64,000 nt of DNA from NCBI GenBank assembly GCA_964023205.1, contig OZ026838.1:24517843-24581842 (forward strand). The letters are read 5' to 3'. Of this stretch, positions 1 through 13,200 are shown piece by piece (within the stretch, counting starts at the first letter, position 1; the number at the start of each line of letters is the position of its first letter). Under the pieces are notes generated by a model that saw only the letters and a program-made list of their open reading frames with translations, searched no databases and was not told the DNA's origin. The translations under genes were made by a program, and so were the position numbers. This DNA is from Lutraria lutraria (taxonomy: Eukaryota > Mollusca > Bivalvia > Venerida > Mactridae).

Positions 1-596
1 GATACTATTTTGCTTAGGGATATAATAAATTCATTCATATTGAACATTGTGTGGTCTTTCTTAGCTGATTGCCTTTGAAGCTGTTATAATTGGGCTAAGC
101 CCTCAAGAGATTTGCTTATATTCTCACACTTTTGTATGGTAAATCATTGCATCAAGTATTGATACATAAAACTTCCAAGGTATCACCTGGAAGTAAACCC
201 TAAATTGTCATGTCATGCAGATGCTACATCAAACAACAGAGCCATGTCACAAAATACGCCTGTCAAGGGGCAAAACTCAGAAGTGCCTGGGCCAATTGGC
301 TGGTCATCATACTTGACTGAGATCTCATGGCCATAATAAACATTTCCATAATGTTCCGTGAGGATCTGAATAAAACTGTTATTCAAATGGGTGTATATTG
401 TTAAAATAATTCTGAGGTGTAGTTTATTGTCAACAAATTTCTGAGCTTAATCTACTTCATATATTCATTATTATTTTTTTTGTAACAGCTACAAAGATGC
501 ATTAATGCACAGAAATTATAGTTAGGCTGAAATGAAGACGAAAAGATGATCATTTTAACTTCATAAAAGAAACTCAACTCAAAATAAGTATGTGTG
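1..596. other. Intergenic, repeat-bearing, no gene seen
   Basis: No exon-like frame with splice borders was seen here. The stretch holds a degraded copy of a repeat also found at 16968-17195, sharing 'aaaata.gcc.gtcaaggg' and 'gtgcctgggccaattgg'. The rest is AT-rich DNA without recognisable content. Confidence 0.5.
236..375 (+). repeat. Truncated copy of the 'gcccgtcaagggc' repeat
   Basis: The stretch with 'tcacaaaatacgcctgtcaagg', 'gtgcctgggccaattgg', 'gagatctcatggcc' and 'aacatttccataa' matches the longer copy at 16968-17195 in order and spacing. The 3' half of that longer copy is absent here. Confidence 0.7.
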
Positions 597-1250
597 TTTA
601 TTATAAATGATAGCTGTACACATGTAAACGCACACTGAGATGAGATATTATCTACATTTATACATAGACTTTATCAAATGACAAATATTTCAATATAAAT
701 GTACAAGTGTCAGTTTCAGCAACTGAAGAAATCATGTCTTATGGTACTCTGGCCTTAATTCACAAACTTAACTAAAGCCGCAGTTTTTTTCTCACCACTT
801 ACACCTACATATTTTTACTAGAGTACCAAAGACGTCAAATAACATTGTTAATAATAAAAAATATCACTTAACAATCAAATTTTTCAAACATCGTACCAAT
901 ACTGAAATGATTTAATGTGCATATGAAAACACAATTCAATGTTAGTTTCCTTGGAAAGATGATACAACTGCATAAGTTCCTCTGAGAATTCATACAATAT
1001 CCCAACTTTATCAAAAAATATATTGATAAAAGTATGCTAATGAGTAGTGAGATCTTTGAATAATGACACAATCCACAAGTTCAGTATAGTTGCAGTGCTG
1101 TAGTATTCAATTTGAACAACTTAAGTGCAATCCCGATAATTCTGAAAGCAAAGCTGCTCCACACTTACTGATACAATTCACTGTGAACAGTTCACATAAT
1201 TCACCGTGAACAGTTCACTTAAGAACTGATGTTCAGTCACTCCATGGACA
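597..1250 (-). promoter_or_regulatory. AQR: Likely AQR 3' UTR with polyadenylation signal
   Basis: About 650 bp of AT-rich sequence follows the AQR stop codon. The first good minus-strand AATAAA lies at 597-602 (plus strand tttatt). The cleavage site would be just below 590. Another signal further out is possible; only transcript data can fix the end. Confidence 0.4.
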
Positions 1251-4200
1251 TCAGTCAGTACTTTTCTCTGATTTCACTTTAGGTGGTGCTGATAACTTAT
1301 CAGTCTGAAAATAGAGAATAAATAGTATCGTTATTGTATAGCACAGAAAAAAAAATTAAAAGAGCGATTGATAAAAAACTTACAACCAACTTTACCCAAA
1401 TACCAGTACTTAAAATAAAGTTAGATTGCATATACAATCATTTCCCATTTTAAATTCATCATAGAGAATGAGTTAAATCATCAGTAGGAAAACCATGGAT
1501 TAATTCATCTATAGATTTATAGGTAGGCAGTGACTTTCACATGGAAGTACTTACATAGGGAAGATTTCTCCTTTTCATCAATGAGTCGATTTTCTGATTA
1601 TATAGGTCAAACACAAACTGTGCCATGTGCGTCATATCCTCAATTATCATTGGTGGATGCTTCGGTCGTTCATCAATCTAAAATACACAATGAAGTATTT
1701 ATGTACGGCAATGGCTACACATTCCACTTAATAAAGCTAGCTATTACTACAGTAAGAAAAAAACACTTCACAACGAAATGTTTACATTTTCATACTGTGT
1801 TTATTGCCATGCCAAAGGTTTGTAACCAAGACTGGAATGATATAAAAACTGCAACCCCTTTAAGATAGTTGTAGGAGAACTTAAAATAATTTGAATACCT
1901 TTCTAGAAGTAGGGAAATTCTCTTGAGGGTCAATATGTAGTTGGGTTGGTCTGGAACAAAGCTGAAAGAAGTAAATGAAGAAATTATATATGGTGCATAT
2001 AACACAGAAATATATTTTATGATAAAAAATGTAAATTTTTATGCTTACGGAAAAGCTACAATTCAAGTATTTCTGCACTTCATAGCAGCAATGGACAACA
2101 TAATTAAATTTCAATAATATTTGTACGAGACTTACCCTGTTAAAGGCTGGTGTGAGTTCAAAGCAATTGCTGAATAATGAAACTCGTGCAAAGACATACA
2201 ATCCAAGTCTGGCACGTGACATGGCAACAACAAGTCTCCTCACATCTCTGTAATAAAATGTTAGTAAAATCATAGAAACATAACCAAGAAAAATTCACAA
2301 CAAATTTTAACTGTACAAAATTCAATGACCATGACTACTCGATACAAAGAATGTGAACACTTTATTGAAATAATTTATATTGAAAGACCTTGATAAAATA
2401 TATCCTTGGGAGAAAATGTCTTGGGTATTCAATGCAACAAGGGTTCAAGCCTGATTCAAGCAATTTTAGGATGTTTTCATATGAATCAAGAGAATATGAT
2501 CTACATAAAGAAAACAAGATTTACAACAAGAATGAAATCACTATTTTGTCAATTATAAAAAAAATAGTAAAATAACACAAAAATAAACTAATACTAGACT
2601 TGTAAATATGTTGGCAATTATCAGTACTGAACAATTACAATTACCTTAAATGACCCACAGTTCTGGTTCTAACCAGTGACAACAGAATGTAATCATTCTG
2701 CTGACCTTGATATCTGTCTACTGTAGTTACCTAGAAATATACAAGATGCAATGTCTAACCCTTTCGCATTAACAATCTTCGGAAAAAAATAAAACCAAAA
2801 TTAATACAAGTGAATTTCTAAGTAAATAATGTTTTAATTTATAATCGGCAACAACAAACTTTGCAAACCATTTTAGATTCCTGAACACAAAGTTAATATT
2901 GCAGATTAAATCAGACTTGGCCAGGCATTAATTATCAATATTTTCCCAACATGAAAGATGTAAATAAAAGAAATATTTGTTTTGAAAAAAATGTCACAAA
3001 ATTAAATAGCAATACTGATTTGGCATCTCTGACTTACTGTATAAGGTCGTCCAATAAATGGATTTTTAGAACATCTCTGGTTGATTACATCTCGGATCAG
3101 ATGTTTCTGTCCATTGTATGTGGTTAGAATGGAGATCTTTTCAGCGGGATAACCCATCAATCTCATATACATGAACATGGCAACAACATACTCTGCTTCT
3201 CCAAGGTTCTGTAATTAAAGAAAAAATAGGGTAATCATTGCATATAAAATCTAACATGGGAAGTTACTGACAGTTCCAACTCAACCCACTTGCTGCCAAT
3301 GAGATGGGCAAAAACTTCTGCACAAATCTCTACATATTTGCCAAGTGACGGGTATACCCTAGCTTAGGCCAAATCGTTCACTAGTTATTGGTCAGACAAG
3401 GTTTTTTAGCTGAAGGTCACCGTGACCATGATCTTTGATATACTGACCTCAAAATCAATAGGGGTCATTTACATGTGATGACCAACCTCCAAACCATATC
3501 TGAAGAGCCTAGGCAAAATCATTCTCTAGTTATTGATCGTACAAGGTTTTGTTACAGACCGGCCGACCAACCTTCCTACCAACATGGGCAAAGCAATATA
3601 CCCCTCTTTTTTGTAAGGGAGCATAATAAAGGAATTTGCTCGTATCTAATACATGAATAATAAATACATGTAACAGTAACCATCAATAGAACAAGATGTT
3701 ATTTTAACCTGTGACCTTGACCTGAAAATGCACAGGTCCTGTAGAGGTTGTCATGAGGAACCAACATATGAAGTTTGATGATTGTAGGTGTAAGCCTTTT
3801 AATTTCATGAGCAAGGTTAAAGCTAGGTACAAAACAAACAGGCAGGCCAAAAACAATACGTCCTCGATATATCGACATAGGGGCATAAAAAGAAGTTATA
3901 TAAACAATAAGAGATGACTCATACCTGATAGAAGTAAGGATTAGGTTCTGATTCACCAACACCATTAAAGTTTTCAACATTGATCAGTTGGTAGTCATAA
4001 CAGAAGGCAGCATTAGCAAGTCGATACTCTGAATCAGTTACAGCGTGAGGAAGATTTCCTAATTTCTTGTATCTCCAGTTGTATAAACCAGCAATACTGT
4101 TAAAATAATAAATACGATAATGATAAAATATCCATTGAGTTTGAACAATATTCAGAATTGACAGAAAGTAGTAAAATAACAAATTCAATCATATCTTCAA

Positions 4201-7200
4201 AAATATACAGTCAATCCTGTGAACAAAGGTCATGCTTAGGAAAGTCAAAGTGTAGCCATTATTGACAGAAGTCAGATGTCTATGAGATAAATAGAATAAC
4301 GCAGCTTTGATTAAAAATGAGATGGAACTTAGTATAAGAATAACCAGTCTCTATCAAAATGTATCTGTATGATAATTTCGGAGCATATTGACTGACCCAC
4401 GACAAGGCAGTACTCATTTCAGCAAACTTTTATCAAAGACTCTGTTAGTGTAATTCATTAAAACCCCACAATTCAATTTCAATAATGATAAGCCAAATCT
4501 TGAATCAACAAACAACTCTTATTTGATTGGATTAATAATCAGCAAAGTAATCTAGTATTAAAGAAGACATGACTGTGTCAAAACAGAATTATTTCCCCTA
4601 TAACCTAAATGGAGATAATTTACAAAGTTTATCTGATCCACTATCAGTATACAGTATGTATATTGACTAGGGGGCTATGAAGTAAAGGTTAACTAGATAT
4701 CAGTGTCTCACCTTGCTCTAGCTCTTCCCTGAGCGTCCAGGTCGACTGTCGGTACACCAAGTCTAACTAATCTAGTGAACATAGATTGTTCCATGTTTGA
4801 AAATTTCTGGAAAGCCATGTTTTTAATGACTGGAGGAAGCTGGTGGTGATCTCCAATCATAATCCAACGTTTTAAACGATTGTTGTTAAATTCAGGATTC
4901 TAAAAGAAAAGTGAAAATAATTGAATCACAATTTGTCGTAATCAGATATGCTTTCTGTTCAAAACAAGGCATGTTTAAATAGATAATGGATAAACATCAG
5001 TCAAGTCCACTTGAACATTTGGTAAATACGTCTGAAATATTATACAGATACAAGAAAAAGAATTCTGATAATGATCTGAAATAAATGTGCTCTATTTCAC
5101 TTGTGATTAGAAACCAGCTGACTTTCTTAAAACAGGTGTTTTACTTAGTGTATCTGATGAAAATATTGTCTTATCAAATAACAATTAAGATGCATTTAAC
5201 ATCTTCCTCATGGATGTCCTATATAGATAATTTAACAGTACAGTCAAGCTTGTAAACAAAGGCCATCCATTAGGAAAGACAAATGTGGCCTTTATTGAGA
5301 GGAGGCCTAAATTGGGTAGTCCATTTGTTCAACAAAATCAATGAGAGTTATTAAAATGGCCTTTTTACAGGATGGCCTTTATTCTGAGGTTGTCACTTAC
5401 AACAGTTTTAAGGTAATTGATAATTGTCATACCTGAAGTAGAAGTGGTATAAATGTCTCAATTTCCAAGATCTGTGCAGCCTCTTCCATCATTATGTTGT
5501 CGAACTGTAACATTAGTAATAGAATCATATCACTATCATAGGAATATTCCATAATGAACAATGGATGACATATTGCTGAACCCATCTTAACTACCGGTAT
5601 TTCAATGCAAATGTCAGGTGTTTTATTCATGATTAACAGTATTGATAATAATTTTAGAAAATAATAATGTAAAAAAGATCATAGCATAAACATAATGCAG
5701 TATTAGTATGAGTATTTTGCAGAAATGATCAGGTATGACTTGTTTATATTTAGAACTTAAAGGATTTATTTTCTGATGATCAGAGCATAGATAAACATGA
5801 CATCTTGTATCCTTACTTTGAAGCCAACGTTGACCAGATCTCTACGTTTGAGAGCAGCATGCGTACACGTCATAGCAATAATCTTTGCTTCTTTTATCAA
5901 CAAATAGTCCGCTCTATCAGATCCACTTCTCAGTAACTCAAAGGCACGATATTCCTATAAATAACAATGTAATATTATTTATCATTATATTATGATAAGT
6001 CATATGCAAAGTATATGTACAAATAAAATGTAAAATTAAATCTCCTGTAAAGTATATGTACTTCTCCCTACCTACAGAGAAGCAAGTCCAATTTCATTCA
6101 CATATAAGTAGACAGAAAAACATTAGAAAACATTTTGATTTTTTAAATTCGTCTAGTAGTTTAAAAAAATCTTAGTGGTAAATGCATTAGTTTCAGAAGA
6201 TTTAATACAGTTTTTCACCGACATTCAACAGCCAGTTCATCTTACAACTTCTCCTGGACTGTATTCTAACCATTACTAACTTACCCTTCAAGGAGGCAGC
6301 AACTTCTACATATATGGAGGAAAAACAACATTTTGTCAAATTTTCATAGAAGGTTATGATCTGCCCTGATGGAGATCCAAACCAGGACTGTCTGGTTACA
6401 AGTACAGAATACTAACCACTGGTTCACAGCCAAGAACACAAATGGATCAGAACAGACAACGGTTCATTCAAAATATATATCATAACAAGATAATTACCTC
6501 TAATTGATTAAATATTTTCTTTATATGGCTAAAGCAGCCTTCAGCAATATCCATGTCTTCTGCATAATTTCTGCCCTTAAACAATGGCGGAGGAGCATTT
6601 TTGAAGAACTCAGTAAAGGGGAATAACTCCTTAATTTTTTCTGGTGATCTATCCTGTAAAACAATAGTAAACAATGAAACAATGAATGGGTGTTCTAATC
6701 TTAGGTTAAAAAATCAAAGTACTGAAAGCACTCATGGAAACTGAACTTACATAGACTTGCACTGCAACATGGAATGGAAACTAGTTTAACAATTGCATGG
6801 CGCATGTAGAACTTTGGTCTGCATAAACAATATTACACACCAAGTGAGTGACAGCTATGGAAAGCTGAACTATTGTTTAGTTTCCAATCAATGTTTCTAT
6901 CAAATAGATATCATAACATTTACTTAAAGTGTATAAAAGATTCATTGTGTATTCATTGACATACATTTGTACATAAAACAATGTTACATTATAAACAGTA
7001 CTCAATATTATTTGTAGTGTATGGAATTGAATAATTCCATTGCAAATAGATAAGAACTTGATATCGTTAATTCATAGTTGATCAATGTTACTGCAGTGTA
7101 ATTTCAACCTCTACATTGAATTGTAGCATAATACTGTCAGAATGAATATAGAAACAGATTTAGACATCACTTTACCTTCAATTTCCTTAATTTACTTAGA

Positions 7201-10200
7201 AACTCCTCCCATCTGGCAAGTACTTGGTATATATAGAAGTACCCAGCAGTTTCACAGGTGTAAGAAACATCACCTGGAACCTTTAGACTCTCCTGTAATC
7301 TTCCAACCTCCTGTAATAGCTCAAGTCTCTGTGCTAACACATAGTTAACACGTCCGTAACGACTATAATCTTTCTCCGTCTCCAACGACTCCTCGCCGTG
7401 ACCAAGACGTAGTAAATGACGTTCATCAATGTCCAAAGCCATGATTTTCTCAAACAGTTGATTCAAAGCCTAAATTGTTGTAAAAATTGAGTGAAAAGCA
7501 TCTTTTGTAACATGATCTAGTCAAAAGAATAAAAACAAAATAAATGAAGTGAAACCCATATGAAAATTCAAGCATGAAACATGGTTGTAGTGAACTTAGA
7601 TTTTTCCGTTCATGAAAAATGCGAAATTTCCACATTGCAAACTTAATCACTTATAGTTTTATCAAAACAACAGCAAAGACTGCTAGTAGATGAGAATTTG
7701 AGACTAAGAAGATGTAGATGAATTTAGGAATTGATCTTACCTGATTAGAATGGGTGACAATTAATGTTCTCTGGTCAGGAAAGTTGTGGTATATATTAGA
7801 TATTATCTGTACAGCCACATCTGTTTTACCTGTTCCAGGTGGACCCACAACCATCGTAAGTCCAGGCTGCATACCTGACTTGATGGCTTCTATCTGAGTC
7901 GGTGTAAATCTTATAGAGTTCCTAAAGTAGGAGATGATATTAGAAGTGAGTGATTACATTCTCTCATTTGAGCTTAGTTATGTAGATTTGGCCATGTACA
8001 TTATAGCTGTACATTAACTGAAGTCCAGTAATGAAGATTGTACTACAATACATATAATGAAATCAATATAAGCATGAAAAGTTAAAGAATCAGAGTTTAA
8101 ACACATTTCTTTAAAAGTAAAGCACTACATTATCGCCTTAGGATTATAAGGGCCTATCTAACAAGTAAGAAAAGGGTAGATAGGCCCTTTTAATGCTATG
8201 GTGACAATATATTACACACAAAAACCGATGTTTGAATCAGTGATCTCTACTGAGCTGTATTTAACTATCATGCAAGGTTTCTCCTTGTATCCCAATGAAA
8301 TATGTGCATCAAATGTACTGAGTGTTCAAAATCACCACTCCTGCGCATCACTTACTTTTTTGGGTGACTGTAAGGGTAGGGACCTCTGTTAGGGATGACA
8401 TGGGGTTGTACAACAATGTGTTGAGCTTTAGCTGGCTTCTCTTCACCCTCTTTTCTTTTATTGCTTTCTGATTTGGTTTCTACAAATGTGAGCCTAGTAA
8501 CAGAAAAACAAAGTACTGAAAGTATTCATGAAAACTGAACTTAAATAGACTTGCACTGCAACATGGAACAGAAACTAGTTTTTATAATTGCTAAGCAGAT
8601 ACAGATAAATCTAAACTATCATTCAGTTTCCCAAACTGACTGCTACCCACATTAACACTCAGGAGTGCAAGTTGAAACTTGATCATCAACATAGTTATTT
8701 TTTCAAATTAATCAGGTGAGTAGCCACCACTAAAGAAATGTATTTAAAAAAGTCAGGAAGATAGAACATTAATATTGCCAACATCCACTATTCTTATTAG
8801 TACTGACATTATATAGTGACAAAACCTAAACGTTTTTGAAAATGGCTTTGATAAAAAAAGCCAGTTACTGTCATGTATGACAAACATTCATTAGTTAGAT
8901 TTCAACTGAAAGAAAAATGTAAACTGCAGTTTAAATATACATCTATATACTCAAGATGGGACCAAGATTATAAGTATAAACCTGGTTAGTAAACACTTAT
9001 TTTAAGATCCAAATGATATGATGAAACATTAGGTCAACACTAACTGCACTTTTAATCAAACAAGAGATACTCTGATATTCAAAAGCTGTGTAAGAGACAA
9101 GATTTACCTGAATGGAGGAATATGTTTGCTGACATCATTTGTAGTGACTTCAATCTCATGTCCTGGAAAACTGGCATGTAAGTGTTGTATGTTCAAAAAT
9201 GTATCATTCCAATCTAAATCTGAGATCTTATTCTCCATTCTGAAACAAAACAATTATCTAGTATCACATATTTCACAAAAGCAGATACTGATTTACCATT
9301 TTGCTGTGATGTGGTTTGATTTGGATTCAAAATTATTTAAGAAACAAATATACGATACAATAATTTTTCTAACATTATACAGTCAAACCTGTGAACAAAG
9401 GCTGTCCTAAAGAAAGACATAATGTGGCCTTCATTGAAAGGTGACCTTTATTTGGAGTGGCCTCTAACACAGGTTTGACAGCATATACAAACTAGCTTAA
9501 AAATATGTGGAACTAACTTGTTGATGTGAACTAGACCTATAAACTATATTATCTCCTGGATATGTTACCGAAATGTCTCTTATCCTGTAAAATTACATCT
9601 TTTGAAAAAAAGTAAACCTTCCTTTTTATGTGTGTGTGAAAAACAATACTTAAAAATACTGAAAGAAAAAACAACAACAATAGACTGGCTTACTGATTGT
9701 AGTGAGCAGCATCAGGACTACCATATCCTAGAATAAGATCATGTAACCAGTCAGGTACAACACAGTCTGTATTCATCAGATCTCTAATGGTTTCCAAGAC
9801 AGCCTTGAAATTATTCTCTTTAGGTTTTCTTCTCATGATTACATTGAATGTATCATAAACATCCTGAATTATAGAATAATAATAAAACACAAGATCGACT
9901 CAAACACGATGATGTTAGTTTACATCATTCCAATAAAAACTAATACATTTGAATCTCTAAATCAATATAGCAATTCACCAAGCACTCGTGTACATGTAAT
10001 ACATAGGGGGTACAAAAATCTTCATTGTATTTGTGTATAGTACAAGTCATTAATTGAAAGATTTCAAGAAGAAAATAAGATTTAAAATAAAGACAACACA
10101 ATCAAATTTGGTCATTTGAAGCTTCTTTTGAAAATGACATAACTTTGGTGCAGATTGTCCAAAGGAAAAACGATGAAACAAATGTTTAGGCAGTCAATTT

Positions 10201-13200
10201 ACCTCAGTGCCATCTTCTGTAGCCACCATATCTTGTTGGTATTGATTCGGATCTAACCATACACGGAATGTTCTTGTATCCCCAGATAACTCTGGCTTTG
10301 GTTCTGGGCCTATCAATATACGGTAAAATAAATCAGCAAATGTATGAATCAACTTAAAATGTTCATTTTTCACACTTAATAACCGTTCACATGTGGACTT
10401 ACCTGTAATTCAATACAGCCATTGTATACACCATGTGATACATATACCAATTTATATGTACATATTAACAAACATAAACATACAATAGCTATGACTTACA
10501 GTTAGTAGTTTTGTTTACAGACATCTTTGAGCTATGATTATTGAGCTTTATTATTATAAAAACACACAAGACAAAATTGAGCTTACCTTCCTCTATCACT
10601 TTACCCTCAGCATCTAACATTCCTTCTACCTCACATCCTCGAACATATGCCAGTCCCACCTGGGGAATAAATGGTGCGTTCATGTCGTATTTTGTACCAA
10701 TATTGCGTGGTGGTCGAATGGTAATAAGAAATGCCACATCATGCTTTCTCAGTCCTAAAAGTAAAGCAAAGTGTTTTAAAAGTAATACAAAGTTCTCAGT
10801 ACATACATATAAAATCGAACGATAACTATTTTCAGCTATAACACAGCTTGGACGCTATGCAAGCGTAACATTTCTATACTCAAAGAAAAAAAAAAAAAAA
10901 AGATAGTTAAGTATTGTTTTGATTATAGCAACAAGCAATGAAAATTAAGAAATAATCTAAAATACCCTTTACATAAATGTATTTTTACATATTTAACACC
11001 CTCTGGGTGACCTTGACCTTTGACCAACTGACCAGAAAATGCACAGGCATGTAGAGGTTGTCATGAGGAACTAACATATGATGATTGTAGGTGGAAGCAT
11101 TTTGAGTTTATAGGCAAGGTTAACATTTGGTACAAACAAACAGTCAGACAGACAGACCAAAAACAATACAACCTATCGATACAAGGGCATACAAATAAAT
11201 GTTCTAGGTATGTTACTGAAGTAAACTAACAGACTACAAGAACAATTTTTTCATGAAAGTGATATAAGTGTAATAAAGGATTTTTGACTTTTGAACAAAA
11301 ACATTAATAATAATATTATACCTTCCCATTCATTCTTGATGCTCTGAACCACACTCAGTGTAACAGTTATATCTGCTCTAACTTGGGCTGGATGATTCTC
11401 ACCAACTCTAGGCTTAGCTACCTACAGATAAAGAAAACAAATAAGCTTCAAATAAAAATGTTCAACAAATGATTGCAACAAATAACAAAGTTTACAAAAT
11501 GAAATGTAATGTCACAGGGTAATGAAATGTAATGTCACAGGGTAACATTACGGATTGTCACGCTCTGACGTCACATAAGACTATATAGTAAATAAGTCAT
11601 GTGAGGTATAATAATATGACATAACATTAACATGAATTAGTACTCAGAAACTTACCTCAACAACATTGAAGCCAGCTATAGGTTGAGCCATTCTTGCCCA
11701 GCCTCCAAAATATGTCGAACCATCTTCAGCTTTCCATGGTTTCATATGTGTAATAGCATCTTCTATATCTTGTCTGATCTCATCTATACAATATAAAGTA
11801 TTCATCAGTAATGTATAATGTTCATTTTGGATTAATGTAGGGTTTAAAGTCTGTATCTTAGTGTATGTACAGTTTAATCTGTGAACAAAGGCTAATCTTT
11901 ATAGACAAATGGTGCTTATTATAGGGTCAGTTGGTTCTAAATAAGCCATGAATGTTTCAAAGAATGGCTTTTATTCAAGGCATAGCCTTTATTGGGGGGT
12001 GGCTGTAAACACAGGTTTGACTGATATTCAATGTGAGGGGGGGGGGGGCAAATGACTGAAAGTCTGTAACATAGTAACATATATTTTAGTTATATCTCTT
12101 ACTTCACATTAACTACCTCATATGAGATGTGACATAATCAGATTATTAATTGAGAAATAATGTTTCAAAGATTTTAATCTCAAAAAGTTCTTCAGAACTA
12201 ATATATTTATTGTAACAAACAAAGCATTGCAACCAATAATACAAGGACACTAAAAGCCTGATTATGATAATATCAAGGATATGACATTATGTCACATACT
12301 TACATGTTGACTCCAACCTGAATAAGTTAAAATTCCTCAACAGATAATCATGAAGAGTCAAAAACTGCAAATTGATCTTGGGTAAGGCCAGAGTTCCTGT
12401 AAAATACAACACAAATACATGAAACAAATTATCAATAATCATGATATGCACTAATCATTATCAAACAGAGTACATACTTTCACTTTGCACAACTAAATTC
12501 CAATTAAATGCATAAAGGAGAAAAAACAATAACTAACCCAAAGACTTTCTTAAATTTAAAACAACATATTTCAACTAGATATGAATAAGATCTGAGCACT
12601 TGAAGTAAAAAAAATCAAATTAATACAATTTGAACAGTAGCTGGTGAACAATATCAGCTGTTTTCATAGGTAAAGAATCATAGCATTTCAAAAGTTCTAG
12701 AAACCATCAGGAAACAACAAGGCACTCAAAGTATCCAGGCTGACTTACCATCACCATTATAGTATTCTGTAGGTACAATATTTTCATCCCAGATAATATC
12801 TTCTGTAGGGTACAATGGCATCTCATTAATTTGTTCTAATTGTGATTTCTTCTTTTCATGATGACTGATCTATAGGTGAACCGTATAAACCATATATAAA
12901 CATACAAGCATGCACCAGTATAACTCAATACTTACAGCAGCTAAAAGAATTTTATACTTTACACGTGCAGTGTATATCATTGACATAATTAGGGAATAAT
13001 AATTCTGCCTTCTAATTTAATGACTCAGTACTTTTCAATACCAAAATTAACAAAAATTGTGGCTTTTATTAGATAATTCATGGTACGACAAAGAGTATCG
13101 TAATTCTTCAAATAAAATTATTTCATAATGACTTTATATTAACACCTCCACATGAAATCAGACACGACATTTCCAGTACGGGACAACAAACTTTGATTTG

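Larger units (their letters stand above)
1251..11421 (-). other. AQR: AQR exons 15-33 (beta-barrel region, helicase core, C-terminus)
   Basis: Exon coordinates in transcript order: 11322-11421, 10587-10754, 10203-10309, 9694-9863, 9108-9239, 8356-8493, 7741-7921 (Walker A), 7176-7469, 6498-6653, 5817-5954, 5433-5504 (motif II), 4712-4899 (motif III), 3925-4096, 3038-3208, 2645-2730 (motif V), 2136-2247 (motif VI), 1899-1961, 1555-1677, 1251-1304. Exon 18 ([29 protein letters not shown]) and exon 22 ([19 protein letters not shown]) are almost identical to vertebrate AQR. Exons 32-33 carry the weakly conserved tail after the DERPKHPP region and end KSEKSTD-stop. Motif II reads EEAA, as in vertebrate AQR, so it is not a damaged Walker B. 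Confidence 0.94.
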
